The notes: generated by a model from the letters alone, not told the origin. 45,488 bases of DNA from Moorena sp. SS36440bin_2 (GCA_011524395.1 WTKN01000203.1:1-45488), one strand, 5' to 3'; counted from the stretch's first letter, positions 34,185 through 43,285 are shown. Made by a program: numbers and translations.

Positions 34185-35105
34185 ATGAAATACGGAATTG
34201 ATATTGGTCACAACTTGCCCGCTGATACAGGAGCTCAAGGTATCAGAGTAGAAGATGAAATGACAAGGGACGTGGGAACGAGAGTAATTTCAAAATTGAG
34301 AGACTTAGGACATCAGGTAGTTGAATGCAAGCCTAAAAGTGCGAGTACTTTGGGTAGCTCGCTGCGGCAACGGTGCAATATTGCCAATGCTAATCGAGTT
34401 GATCAGTTTGTTTCAATTCATTTTAATGGGTTTAATGGTCAAGCTAATGGGGTAGAAGTATTTGCGATTAGTGATACTGCCAAAAAAATTGCCCAGCCAG
34501 TTTTAGAAAAAATAGTCGAGTTGGGTTACTTCAATAGAAAGGTTAAAAATGGCTCTCATTTATATGTCCTTCGATATACCAATATGCCAGCAATTCTGAT
34601 AGAAAGCTGCTTTTGTGATTCCCAGAAAGATATGGAACTCTACGATCCAGAAGCATTGGCTAATGCAATTGTTAAAGGATTAACAGGAGAAGAGCCACCA
34701 ACTACTAAATCTTCCTCTGACGATAATGTGCTAGAATTACAAAAATCTCTTAATCGCTTAAAAATCAAAAGTCCTGCTGGTCAGCCATTAGTAGAAGATG
34801 GATCTCTTGGTCAGGCGACTATCGCAGCAATAAAAACATTTCAAGCTATTGTAGGAATTAACCAAACTGGTATTGGTGACTCGACGACATGGCAGACTAT
34901 TAATCAGATTCTTGAGCAACCCATACTTAGACCTAATCATGCTGCAGGTACCACGGTAAAATATCTCCAACGTCGGGTGGGAACTCAGGCAGATGGTATA
35001 TTTGGTTCAGGCACCGCAAGTGCTGTGATCAGATTTCAGGAACAAAAGGGTTTAACGGCTGATGGTATTGTTGGACCACAAACTTGGAGTAAATTGATTG
35101 AATAG
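34185..35105 (+). CDS. N-acetylmuramoyl-L-alanine amidase with two peptidoglycan-binding domains
   Basis: The 306-residue protein opens with an Amidase_3 catalytic domain (about residues 1-165): zinc-ligand regions 'GIDIGHNLPADTGA', an early Glu in 'VEDEMTRDV', 'FVSIHFNGFNG' and the catalytic 'ILIESCFCD'. Two PG_binding_1 domains follow ('LELQKSLNRL...GSLGQATIAAIKTFQ' and 'VKYLQRRVGTQADGIFG...VGPQTW'). It should cut the peptide stem from the glycan in cell-wall turnover. No signal peptide is visible at this start, so export must be by another path or it acts like a phage-type endolysin; no phage genes are nearby. Confidence 0.9.
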   Translation: MKYGIDIGHNLPADTGAQGIRVEDEMTRDVGTRVISKLRDLGHQVVECKPKSASTLGSSLRQRCNIANANRVDQFVSIHFNGFNGQANGVEVFAISDTAKKIAQPVLEKIVELGYFNRKVKNGSHLYVLRYTNMPAILIESCFCDSQKDMELYDPEALANAIVKGLTGEEPPTTKSSSDDNVLELQKSLNRLKIKSPAGQPLVEDGSLGQATIAAIKTFQAIVGINQTGIGDSTTWQTINQILEQPILRPNHAAGTTVKYLQRRVGTQADGIFGSGTASAVIRFQEQKGLTADGIVGPQTWSKLIE

Positions 35106-35147
35106 CAAGGCTTTGAGCGAAGTTTAGCATTGAACAGGTGCCTCACG

Positions 35148-35176
35148 TCTCACCCGAGGGATCGGGGAGCGTGAGA
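35148..35176 (+). terminator. Hairpin after the amidase gene
   Basis: TCTCAC and GTGAGA form the outer stem and CCCG/CGGG the inner stem. It is followed by TTAATGG, with no U tract, so the terminator role is uncertain. Confidence 0.4.
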
Positions 35177-35268
35177 TTAATGGCCGAAGGCCAATCGCTC
35201 TTAACAGCCAATAATAAATATAAATACTTACCAATTCCCGAAAATCAAGATTTGACTACAATTTAACA

Positions 35269-35405
35269 GTAAGCATTCACCAGTCAGCAGTTAGCTTATG
35301 CCCGTAGCCCATAGGCTGACCGCTGATAGCTGACTGCTTATAACTGGTAACTGAACGCGCACGCGTGCGTGGCACAGGCTTCTAGCCTGTGAGGTAGCGC
35401 ATCAG
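35269..35405. repeat. Repeat cluster: GTCAGC/GCTGA units, palindrome and hairpin
   Basis: It starts AGTAAGCATTCACCAGTCAG and holds GCTGACCGCTGATAGCTGAC units, the palindrome CGCACGCGTGCG near 35358, and a perfect hairpin CACAGGCT-TCT-AGCCTGTG at 35373-35391. It fills most of the gap before the next gene. It is related to the repeats at 57, 7756 and 12035. Confidence 0.6.
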
Positions 35406-35420
35406 CTAAAAAAATAACTT

Positions 35421-36065
35421 ATGAAAAAATCGATATTCAAAGAAAACCGAAAGTATACATTTAGTGACTATTTTGCGATGACCAATCCCACTGAGGAAAT
35501 TGTTAGTGAGTTTGGATACTCCTTCGCCATTGAAGTAATTGACCTCCCGAAGTCTACCAATTATGACCTAGATATCATTCAACAGCTCAACCATACCTAC
35601 TACACTATTATTCCCAAAATAAGCATTACCTCGGAAATTGCCAAACGGGAATTTATGATTGCCCCACTAATCCTGGAAATTGCTAAGCTGCTTCCAGTTA
35701 AAGTCAATGTTGAGTATCCCCTAGACATTAACGATCAGCTAGGGGGAGCCCTAGACTACTTATTAAAAAGTAACCAAAATCTGATTATTATAGAAGCAAA
35801 AAAGAAAGATATTGATGGTGGTTTTAACCAGTTAGCAGCCGAACTAATTGCTTTAGATAAATATGAAGAGAGCGAATCTATTGAAGTCCTCTATGGTGCT
35901 GTGACTCTAGGGGATATTTGGAAATTTGGAACCCTTGATAGGAAACGGAAGCACATTGCTAAAACTATTCAAAGTCATACTATTCCTAGGGATACAGAAG
36001 AAATATTCTCAATTATAATTGGAATACTGAGCTTAAAACCAGGGCAGAGTTCAATTAAGCGCTAA
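35421..36065 (+). CDS. PD-(D/E)XK nuclease-like hypothetical protein
   Basis: The 214-residue soluble protein has a region shaped like the PD-(D/E)XK nuclease core: 'EFMIAPLILEIAKL' (helix with Glu), 'VNVEYPLDINDQLGGALDYLL' cut here to its key Asp in 'GALDYLL', then 'LIIIEAKKKD' (the E-x-K strand) and a following helix 'FNQLAAELIAL'. Such proteins are frequent in large cyanobacterial genomes as lone genes of unknown role. Possible roles are DNA cleavage in defence or repair, or an inactive derivative. It is not paired with a methylase. Start ATG 35421 lacks a strong ribosome-binding site. Confidence 0.6.
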   Translation: MKKSIFKENRKYTFSDYFAMTNPTEEIVSEFGYSFAIEVIDLPKSTNYDLDIIQQLNHTYYTIIPKISITSEIAKREFMIAPLILEIAKLLPVKVNVEYPLDINDQLGGALDYLLKSNQNLIIIEAKKKDIDGGFNQLAAELIALDKYEESESIEVLYGAVTLGDIWKFGTLDRKRKHIAKTIQSHTIPRDTEEIFSIIIGILSLKPGQSSIKR

Positions 36066-36113
36066 CCTATAATCTATAACCTGCAACCTATGGTCAATCG
36101 GGAGTAACCGATC

Positions 36114-36731
36114 ATGATTCTTGTCATTGATAACTACGACAGCTTTACCTACAACTTAGTACAGTACCTAGGAGAATTGGGTACCCAATTACCTGTAGCA
36201 TCAGAGATTCAGGTCTATCGTAATGATAAAATAGATATAGAAAAAATTCGCCAGCTTAACCCAGATGGGGTAGTGATTTCTCCAGGACCAGGACGTCCAG
36301 AAAATGCTGGCATATCAGGTGCTATATACAGCAATTTGGGTTCAAATCTACCCATTCTAGGGGTGTGTTTGGGTCATCAAGCCTTAGGTCAGGTGTTTGA
36401 CGGGAAAATTGTTTCGGCACCAGTATTGATGCATGGCAAAACCTCAGAGATTCATCACAGTGGGGTTGGGGTTTTTCGGGGATTACCCAATCCTTTCACA
36501 GCGACTCGATACCATAGCTTAGTTATTGACCGTAGTAGCTTTCCTGATGTCTTAGAAATCACGGCTTGGGTAGATGATGGCACAATTATGGGAGTTAGAC
36601 ATCGGAACTATACACACATAGAAGGCGTCCAATTTCATCCAGAGAGCATTTTGACCTCTTCTGGTAAGCAACTTCTAAAAAACTTCTTAGAATCGCTGCC
36701 AGCATCTGGTACTCTCTCTATATCTCCCTGA
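36114..36731 (+). CDS. trpG: Anthranilate synthase glutamine amidotransferase subunit
   Basis: The 205-residue class I glutamine amidotransferase opens 'MILVIDNYDSFTYNLVQYL' and has the oxyanion loop 'VISPGPGRPENAGIS', the catalytic Cys in 'LGVCLGHQALGQ' and the His-Glu pair in 'GVQFHPESILT'. It supplies ammonia to TrpE for anthranilate, or to PabB for aminodeoxychorismate; many bacteria use one protein for both. No trpE is adjacent. The MBL-fold gene follows 24 bases later, so they may be co-transcribed. Confidence 0.93.
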   Translation: MILVIDNYDSFTYNLVQYLGELGTQLPVASEIQVYRNDKIDIEKIRQLNPDGVVISPGPGRPENAGISGAIYSNLGSNLPILGVCLGHQALGQVFDGKIVSAPVLMHGKTSEIHHSGVGVFRGLPNPFTATRYHSLVIDRSSFPDVLEITAWVDDGTIMGVRHRNYTHIEGVQFHPESILTSSGKQLLKNFLESLPASGTLSISP

Positions 36732-36755
36732 ACATAAACTTGTTTCCAACAAACC

Positions 36756-37541
36756 ATGAAACGGCGACAGTTGATGCGCTATGTGAGTGCCGGTGTACTC
36801 ACAACTCTTTCAACCGGCTTAGCTTCTGGACTCAGTTCTTACCAAGCACAGCCATCACGCAATGTATTGACAGTAAAGTGGCTTGGTCATACCTGCTTTT
36901 TATTTACTGGGGGTGGTGTGCGAGTTTTAGTCAACCCATTCCAAACCATTGGGTGTACGGCTAGATATAACTCACCAAAAGTAGAGGCAGATTTAGTCTT
37001 AATCAGTAGCCTACTACTAGATGAAGGAGCAGCGGAAGGCATACCGGGCAGTCCCCGGCTCCTCTTTGAACCGGGTATTTTTCAAGCAAATGGGCTAAAA
37101 TTCGAGGGAATTAGTATTCCTCACGACCGAGTCGGTGGACGTCGCTTTGGTAATAATGTTGCTTGGAAATGGACTCAAAACGGTATCAATATTCTACATC
37201 TGGGAGGAGCAGCAGCCCCTCTAGATATTGAGCAGAAAATTCTGATCGGGCGTCCTGATTTAGCGTTAATTCCAGTGGGAGGGGGACCGAAAGCCTACAA
37301 CCCTCAAGAAGCTAAACAGGCATTTGATTTCCTTAAGGCAAAGATAATGATTCCTACTCATTTCCGAACCAAGGCGGCTGATGCCGAACAGTGTGATATT
37401 TTACCAGTGGAGGAGTTCTTAACATTGATGAAGGACACACCAATACGCCGTGCCAAAAACGATACCATTAGGATTAGCTCAGGGGATTTATCCCAGGATG
37501 GGTCAGTGATTCAACTAATGAGTTACAACTACAACTTCTAA
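36756..37541 (+). CDS. MBL-fold (UlaG-like) protein lacking the usual metal motif
   Basis: The 261-residue protein starts with a twin-Arg, Tat-like leader ('MKRRQLMRYVSAGVLTTLST') and is probably exported or anchored. The fold start 'VKWLGHTCFLFTGGGVRVLV' and the late 'ALIPVGGGPKAYN' and 'KIMIPTHFRT' are typical of metallo-beta-lactamase relatives. Where the HxHxDH motif should follow 'ADLVLIS', it reads 'SLLLDEGAAEG', so most metal ligands are missing. Remaining His ('PTHFRT', 'ILHLGG') do not make a normal two-metal site. I recall cyanobacterial relatives with this same loss, suggesting a non-hydrolytic role. Its stop codon directly abuts the next gene's ATG. Confidence 0.75.
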   Translation: MKRRQLMRYVSAGVLTTLSTGLASGLSSYQAQPSRNVLTVKWLGHTCFLFTGGGVRVLVNPFQTIGCTARYNSPKVEADLVLISSLLLDEGAAEGIPGSPRLLFEPGIFQANGLKFEGISIPHDRVGGRRFGNNVAWKWTQNGINILHLGGAAAPLDIEQKILIGRPDLALIPVGGGPKAYNPQEAKQAFDFLKAKIMIPTHFRTKAADAEQCDILPVEEFLTLMKDTPIRRAKNDTIRISSGDLSQDGSVIQLMSYNYNF

Positions 37542-39485
37542 ATGCGCTTGCCTAGCCCCTTACCCAGACTGCAGCCGCCTTTCTGGACTGGTGGAGTGGC
37601 AGTTGTAGGCATGATTTTCTGGATTGAAACCCTACGCCAGTTTGGGTTTATTGTTCCAACTCCCTTTTTACTTCTTATCTTTGCTGTTGCCCTAACTGCT
37701 AGTATCGACGGATTACTTGCTGGAGTTACCAGTGCCACAGTATGGGCAATTTACCTGATCTATGCCTCTGCTGTTCACTTTGGTCCACCGAGTTTAACCG
37801 GGGGTTCAGTAGAGGTGAGTTTGGGGATTATAGTAGTGGTCTTACTGGCTGTGTGGCTCGGCTGGATAAAAGACCAGAACCAGAAGCTGATCCAAAAGTT
37901 GCGACAAGCCAGCTTTGAGCTAGAACGACGGATTGAACAACGCACCGCTGAACTGTTAACTGTTAATTCTAGACTAGCCAAGGAGATTCGCGGACGCATT
38001 CTGGCTCAAGAGGCTCTCGGAAAAAACGAATTAGCATTACAGTTAAGCCAAAATCGACTCGAAAGTATTTTGAGTTACCTTGAGGATGTGGTTTGGTCCG
38101 TGCGCCCCCAAACCTCCACACTGCTTTACCTAAACTCCGCTGTGAATAATCTTTATGGTTATAGCATATCCGATTTTTTAGGTAACTCAAATCTTTGGCT
38201 AGAGGTAATCCACCCAGAAGACAGAGAACGAGTTCAGCAGAAGCGAAACTTTTTCAAAAATAACTCATTGCCGTTGTCACCCCAATCACTTCTGGCAATT
38301 GACGATCAAGACTTAGAATATCGAATCGTGCGGTCTGATGGGCAGGTGCGCTGGATTCGTGATCACGTCCAAATTCACACCGATGCCCATGGCTACCCCA
38401 TACGCATTGATGGTATTGTCACTGACATTACCAAAACCAAGCAAGTCGAGGAAGCTTTGGCAGAGAGTGAGCGGAAATTTCACGCCATCTTTGACCAGAC
38501 CAGACAATTTACATGGCTGCTGCAACCAGATGGTACCTTGCTCGAAGCCAACCAAACTGCCCTTGACTTTAGCGGATTAACTCGCTCACAGATTGTGGGT
38601 AAGCCCTTCTGGCAAATCCAATGGTGGACACAGTCTACTCAAACCGAGAATTGTTTAAAAAATGCGATCGCGAAGCCTGGCCGTAGGCCAATCGCTCAAG
38701 CAGCTACCGGTGAGTGTGTCAGTTATCAAGGGTCGGTGCTAGGGTTACAGGGTCAAGTGCTCACGATTGATTTTTCGGTGAAACCGTTGCGGGATGAGAA
38801 CGGAAATATAGTGTTGTTAATCCTAGAAGGTCGAGATATTAGCGATCGCATCAGAGCAGAAGCAGCAACTCTAGAAGCCCAAAACAAGGACATACTGCTT
38901 AAAGAGATTCACCATCGGGTCAAGAACAATTTACAAATTGTCTCAGGAATCCTTTACCTTCAATCTCGATATATAGATGATGAAAGTATCCTGGAAATCC
39001 TCTGTGAAAGCCGCAATCGTCTCCAAGTCATGGCATTAATCCATGATAAATTTTATGGATATAATAACCTGAGCCAGATTGACTTCCAAGATTATATTCA
39101 ATCTCTGACTGAGGACTTATTAGGATCTTACACCTGTAGTAATCATCCCCCTAGGATTAAGGTTAATCTTGTTAAGATATTTATGGATATCGACAGAGCC
39201 ATTCCCTGTGGTTTCATTATTAATGAATTAGTCTCCAATGCCCTCAAACACGCTTTTCCAGAAGGAGATGGCGGTGAAATTGTTGTTGACTTTAAGTGCT
39301 GTGAGGATAACTATTTTGAACTGATGGTCAGTGACAATGGTCTTGGCATCCGAGAAGGTATAGATTTAGCTAACCCCAAGACCCTCGGTCTAAGGTTAGT
39401 CCATACCCTAGCCACTAAGCAACTCAAAGGTGAGGTTGAGTTAGATACAAGTCATGGTGTTATGTTTAAAATTAAATTTTCCTAA
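37542..39485 (+). CDS. Sensor histidine kinase with PAS domains (HisKA_2 type)
   Basis: The 647-residue protein has three or so N-terminal membrane helices (about residues 14-105), a coiled coil ('QKLRQASFELERRIEQRTAE' region), two PAS domains with PAC-like ends ('IDGIVTDITKTKQ' and 'LLILEGRDISDR'), then a HisKA_2 domain 'LLKEIHHRVKNNLQIVSGIL' (H457/H458) and an ATPase domain ('FIINELVSNALKHAFPEG', 'VSDNGLGIRE', 'TLGLRLVHTLATKQL'). It is a complete kinase. Eight residues in the second PAS come from an inserted palindromic repeat (38672-38695). It starts on the base after the MBL stop and precedes a REC-PAS-kinase gene. Confidence 0.9.
   Translation: MRLPSPLPRLQPPFWTGGVAVVGMIFWIETLRQFGFIVPTPFLLLIFAVALTASIDGLLAGVTSATVWAIYLIYASAVHFGPPSLTGGSVEVSLGIIVVVLLAVWLGWIKDQNQKLIQKLRQASFELERRIEQRTAELLTVNSRLAKEIRGRILAQEALGKNELALQLSQNRLESILSYLEDVVWSVRPQTSTLLYLNSAVNNLYGYSISDFLGNSNLWLEVIHPEDRERVQQKRNFFKNNSLPLSPQSLLAIDDQDLEYRIVRSDGQVRWIRDHVQIHTDAHGYPIRIDGIVTDITKTKQVEEALAESERKFHAIFDQTRQFTWLLQPDGTLLEANQTALDFSGLTRSQIVGKPFWQIQWWTQSTQTENCLKNAIAKPGRRPIAQAATGECVSYQGSVLGLQGQVLTIDFSVKPLRDENGNIVLLILEGRDISDRIRAEAATLEAQNKDILLKEIHHRVKNNLQIVSGILYLQSRYIDDESILEILCESRNRLQVMALIHDKFYGYNNLSQIDFQDYIQSLTEDLLGSYTCSNHPPRIKVNLVKIFMDIDRAIPCGFIINELVSNALKHAFPEGDGGEIVVDFKCCEDNYFELMVSDNGLGIREGIDLANPKTLGLRLVHTLATKQLKGEVELDTSHGVMFKIKFS
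38672..38695. repeat. 24-base palindromic repeat inserted in frame in the kinase gene
   Basis: Without 38672-38695 the gene would read GCGATCGC-TCAAGCAG, coding 'AIAQAATGE'. With it the protein gains 'KPGRRPIA'. The insert core TGGCCGTAGGCCAATCGC matches the intergenic unit at 35181-35199 except for one base. Confidence 0.75.
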
Positions 39486-39712
39486 AGTAAAAAAAAAAAT
39501 TAAACTTATTTAAACAAGCTTAAAGCATTAGAAAATTTTTCAAGACCCACCTCGAATTGTGATATAGAAATATCATGTTGTGAGGCAGTTAACTAACCAG
39601 TAAAACAAAATAAAAAAAAATTATCAACGTACGGAGAGCAAACTGACTTGGCTTTTAGGTTAAAACAAGGGACAACCCAAGGTAACTTTAAAAGCAATTT
39701 TATAACTAATAA

Positions 39713-41272
39713 ATGTCACAAATAAACATCTTAGTGGTTGAAGATGAAGCGATCACAGCTGAAGTTATTGCTGAACAGCTCATACAGTTGGGATATACCG
39801 TAACCGATAGCGTCACCTCTGGCACGGGCGCTATCAGCAGCACTGCCAATAACCAGCCTGATTTAGTCCTGATGGATATTACCTTAGATCCAAACGATAT
39901 AGATGGCATAACTGCTGCTCAGCGTATTCGGGAGCAATTCCAGATTCCGGTAGTCTATTTGACAGCCCACTCTGATGAGACTACCCTAGCCCGAGCGAAG
40001 AAGACAGCACCGTTCGGGTATCTGATCAAACCATTTAACGAACGGGAATTGCGGGTAGTAATTGAAACGGCTCTCTATCGGCACCAGTTGGAAAAAGAGT
40101 TAGTCAAACAGCAGGATGTGCTAGCAACAATACTCAGCTCCACTAATGATGCCGTGATTGCTACCAATGAAACAGGAGCAATCACCTACATGAACCCGGC
40201 AGCTGCAACCCTCACTGGCTGGACAGTAGCAGAAGCGTCTGGGCAAAGCATTACAGATGTGATTCAAATTGTAGACGAACTCACTGATGACCCACTCCAA
40301 AACCCAGTCATGGAAGTGCTTCAGGAAGAAAGGGTCATTTCCAGGGATCAGGGCATAGGTTTGATTCCCAAAGACGGTCGCAAGATTCCGGTGGGAAATA
40401 GTGCTTCCCCCATTACACAAGAAGATGGTAGCATCAAGGGTGTAGTTCTTGTGCTGTGGAATATCAGTAAACAGCAAAAACCAGAATTATTGGCAGTAGA
40501 AAGAGTAAAATTGCCAGGAAATTCTGGCACTAACATACTATCTGAAGCTAAAACGGGTCAACTATTGTCTACAATACAAGAACTAGGGGAACTGAAATCT
40601 GACCTAATTGCTAGGATTTCCCATGAGTTTCGTACTCCCCTATCGATTATATTAACAGCTGCTGAACTCCTACAAAAATACGGGTCTAAGTTGTCACCCT
40701 ACAAACAAGAAAGAAACTTGTATCGGATTCAATCATCAGTGATGCGAATGACTCGAATTATGGAGGATGTTCTGACCTTAAGCAAGGCTGAATCGGGTGA
40801 ACTCCAGCTCAACTGTTTGCCCGTAGATGTGGTTGACTTATGCCACAGTTTAGTCAAAGAGCAGCAAATGATTGTGGGAAAGCGCTATAGTATTGAGTTT
40901 TTTCCTCAGGATTCCCCTGGCCTAGTTGAGCTGGATGAACAAATCCTACGGCAAATTTTGAGCAATTTGCTGACCTTAGCAACTCAGTACTCCTTGAAAG
41001 GTAGTATGATTGCTTTGGAAATGTTTTGTGAAGATAACCAAATTGTGTTCCAGGTAAAAGACCAAGGCCGTGGAATTATGCCCGAAAGTCAGGGACAATT
41101 ATTTGAAGCCTTTTTTCGAGCTAGTAATATTGGTTCTATGTCTTCTTCAGGAATGGGGTTAGGCATGATCCGCAAGTTTGTGGATTTGCATCGTGGTCAA
41201 ATTACCTTAACTAGTCAAGTCGGAGTTGGTACAACCTATAGGGTAAAACTGCCATTAACTGGTTATATATAG
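39713..41272 (+). CDS. Receiver-PAS-histidine kinase hybrid with altered N box
   Basis: The 519-residue soluble protein has an N-terminal receiver ('VVEDEAITAEVIAEQL', D55 in 'LMDITLD', 'LTAHSD', 'KPFNERELRVVIE'), a PAS domain (about residues 135-260, 'TNETGAITYMNPAAATLTGW'), then a HisKA domain ('ARISHEFRTPLSIILTAAEL', H304) and an ATPase domain. In the N box 'ILSNLLTLATQYS' the second, Mg-binding Asn of the normal 'NLLxNAxKYS' is Leu (L422). G1 'DQGRGIMPESQ' and G2 'SSGMGLGMIRKFV' are kept. Reduced kinase activity is possible. It follows the other kinase gene by 227 bases and they may form one signalling chain. Confidence 0.88.
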   Translation: MSQINILVVEDEAITAEVIAEQLIQLGYTVTDSVTSGTGAISSTANNQPDLVLMDITLDPNDIDGITAAQRIREQFQIPVVYLTAHSDETTLARAKKTAPFGYLIKPFNERELRVVIETALYRHQLEKELVKQQDVLATILSSTNDAVIATNETGAITYMNPAAATLTGWTVAEASGQSITDVIQIVDELTDDPLQNPVMEVLQEERVISRDQGIGLIPKDGRKIPVGNSASPITQEDGSIKGVVLVLWNISKQQKPELLAVERVKLPGNSGTNILSEAKTGQLLSTIQELGELKSDLIARISHEFRTPLSIILTAAELLQKYGSKLSPYKQERNLYRIQSSVMRMTRIMEDVLTLSKAESGELQLNCLPVDVVDLCHSLVKEQQMIVGKRYSIEFFPQDSPGLVELDEQILRQILSNLLTLATQYSLKGSMIALEMFCEDNQIVFQVKDQGRGIMPESQGQLFEAFFRASNIGSMSSSGMGLGMIRKFVDLHRGQITLTSQVGVGTTYRVKLPLTGYI

Positions 41273-41323
41273 GTTGAATTGGGGTAAAAAGAAATATAGC
41301 TAACAACTAATGAATAACTAAGG

Positions 41324-42637
41324 ATGATTCCACAAACCGAATATAAAAAGCGTCGTGAACAGTTGATGAGTAAGATTGGCAACGGGACCGCAATCTTTCG
41401 GAGCGCCCCGGTTGCCATTATGCATAATACTGTGGAATATAATTTCCGACAGGATAGCGATTTTTTTTACTTGACAGGTTTCAATGAATCAGAAGCCGTC
41501 ATTGTACTAGCGCCCCATCACGAAGAACATCGATTTGTCCTGTTTGTGCAACCTAAAGAACCAGAGAAAGAAGTCTGGACAGGCTATCGGATAGGCGTCG
41601 AAGCAGCAAAAGAAAAATTTGGAGCCGATGAGACCTATCCGATTACTGAGTTGAATGAGAAGCTACCTCAGTATTTAGAAAAGGCCGATCGAATTTATTA
41701 CCACTTGGGACGGGATAAACCCTTCAATAATACCATCCTAAAACACTGGCAAAGGTTGATGGCGCTTTATCCTAAAAACGGCACCGGACCGATGGCTCTC
41801 GAATCGACTAACTTAATTCTCTATGGGATGCGCCGGGTTAAGAGTACTACGGAATTGAAGTTGATGCGTCAAGCTATAGAAATCTCTGTGGACGCCCATA
41901 ACCATGCTAGAGCATTTACTCAACCTGGACGTTATGAATATGAAGTGCAGGCAGAGCTAGAACATGATTTTCGGCGACGAGGTGCCATCGGACCGGCTTA
42001 CCCGAGCATAGTAGCATCTGGTCCAAATAGCTGCGTCCTACACTATACCGAGAACAATCGACAGATGCAAGACGGGGATTTACTACTGATTGATGCTGGT
42101 TGTTCTTATGGGTATTATAACGCTGATATTACTCGGACATTTCCAGTGGGTGGTAAGTTTACCCCAGAGCAGAAAATTCTGTATGACCTGGTATTGAAGG
42201 CACAGTTGAATGCGATCGCACAAGTTAAACCAGGGAATCCCTATAATCAATTTCATGACACCGCTGTGAAAATCCTAGTGGAAGGGTTAATCGATTTGGG
42301 ACTCCTGGCCGGTGATAGTGAGGAAATTATTAAAGAGGAGAAATATAAACATCTATATATGCACCGCACTGGTCACTGGCTGGGATTGGATGTCCATGAC
42401 AGTGGAGGCTACAAGCAGGGGGAAAACTGGCAGGTTTTCCAGCCCGGTAATGTAGTAACTGTGGAACCAGGACTTTATATTGGTCCTGATACTGAGCCAA
42501 TAGAAGGTCAGCCAGCTATTGATCAGCGGTGGCGCGGGATTGGGATTCGGATTGAGGATGATGTGTTAGTGACTGAGTCAGGGAATGAAGTATTGACTGC
42601 TGGTGTTCCGAAATCCGTAGAGGAGCTAGAGACTTAA
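41324..42637 (+). CDS. pepP: Xaa-Pro aminopeptidase (M24B)
   Basis: The 437-residue enzyme removes N-terminal residues before proline. The AMP_N domain (about 1-130) has 'MHNTVEYNFRQDSDFFYLTG'. The pita-bread domain carries the metal ligands in 'LLLIDAGCSYGYYNADITRT' (two Asp), 'HRTGHWLGLDVHD' (His), 'VVTVEPGLYI' (Glu) and 'GIGIRIEDDVLV' (Glu). All ligands of the two-Mn site are present and length is normal. It is cytoplasmic and stands alone. Confidence 0.94.
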   Translation: MIPQTEYKKRREQLMSKIGNGTAIFRSAPVAIMHNTVEYNFRQDSDFFYLTGFNESEAVIVLAPHHEEHRFVLFVQPKEPEKEVWTGYRIGVEAAKEKFGADETYPITELNEKLPQYLEKADRIYYHLGRDKPFNNTILKHWQRLMALYPKNGTGPMALESTNLILYGMRRVKSTTELKLMRQAIEISVDAHNHARAFTQPGRYEYEVQAELEHDFRRRGAIGPAYPSIVASGPNSCVLHYTENNRQMQDGDLLLIDAGCSYGYYNADITRTFPVGGKFTPEQKILYDLVLKAQLNAIAQVKPGNPYNQFHDTAVKILVEGLIDLGLLAGDSEEIIKEEKYKHLYMHRTGHWLGLDVHDSGGYKQGENWQVFQPGNVVTVEPGLYIGPDTEPIEGQPAIDQRWRGIGIRIEDDVLVTESGNEVLTAGVPKSVEELET

Positions 42638-42717
42638 GCTATTCAAAGGTTTTTCATTCCCGATTCCCGATTCCCGATTCCCTGGGTACAGCGCTATAGC
42701 TACCACATTCAAAAACA

Positions 42718-43200
42718 ATGGACAATGTGAAGGATTCTTTCTCTGGACAAGGGTCAAGGTTTCAGCAACTACAGCACCAATTACGCGATCGCTGGCAGAG
42801 TAGTGATCAATTTGACCAAGACGAGCACGATATTCTGGTAGTACCTTCTGTCAGTGTTGACCAACGGGAACTGCTGAAAGTTGAGGGTTTTTTGCACTAC
42901 GAAGAACGGTTATTATTTTCCCTAATTCGTCTGCGCAACCCTTACACACGGTTAATTTATGTTACCGCTGTGCCGTTGCCACCGATTGTGATTGATTACT
43001 ACTTGCAGCTTCTGCCAGGAATTCCGTTCTCCCATGCACGCGATCGCTTACTGTTGTTTTCCACTTATGATGCTTCCCTCAAGCCCCTCAGTCAAAAGAT
43101 TCTAGAACGTCCCCGGTTGATGAAGCGGATTCGTCAAGCCTTGCATCCAGGAAAGTCTTACATGTCTTGTTACAACTCTACTCATCTAGAGCGGGAGTTA
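42718..43200 (+). pseudogene. ATP-grasp peptide-ligase-like gene, 5' part, split by IS607
   Basis: The first 161 codons read 'LKVEGFLHYEERLLFSLIRL', 'IDYYLQLLPGIPFSHARDRL', 'LSQKILERPRLMKRIRQAL' and end at 'NSTHLEREL'. I recognise this as the start of a cyanobacterial family annotated as PGM1-related peptide ligases (ATP-grasp type). The frame then runs ten codons into the IS607 element and stops at 43231-43233. Joining 43200 to 45129 continues the protein without a frame change. Confidence 0.7.
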
Positions 43201-43229
43201 CGTCCTGATAAATATTTTTTCCGACATAT

Positions 43230-43259
43230 TTGACATTTTCTGACATCTTGTTGGATAAT
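43230..43259 (+). promoter_or_regulatory. Promoter of the IS607 recombinase gene
   Basis: TTGACA (43230-43235) and GATAAT (43254-43259) are 18 bases apart. The -35 box and spacer overlap the GACAT repeats of the element end, so recombinase binding could repress its own gene (inference). Confidence 0.6.
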
Positions 43260-43285
43260 CTAACTTTACTGAACAAGATGTGTCA

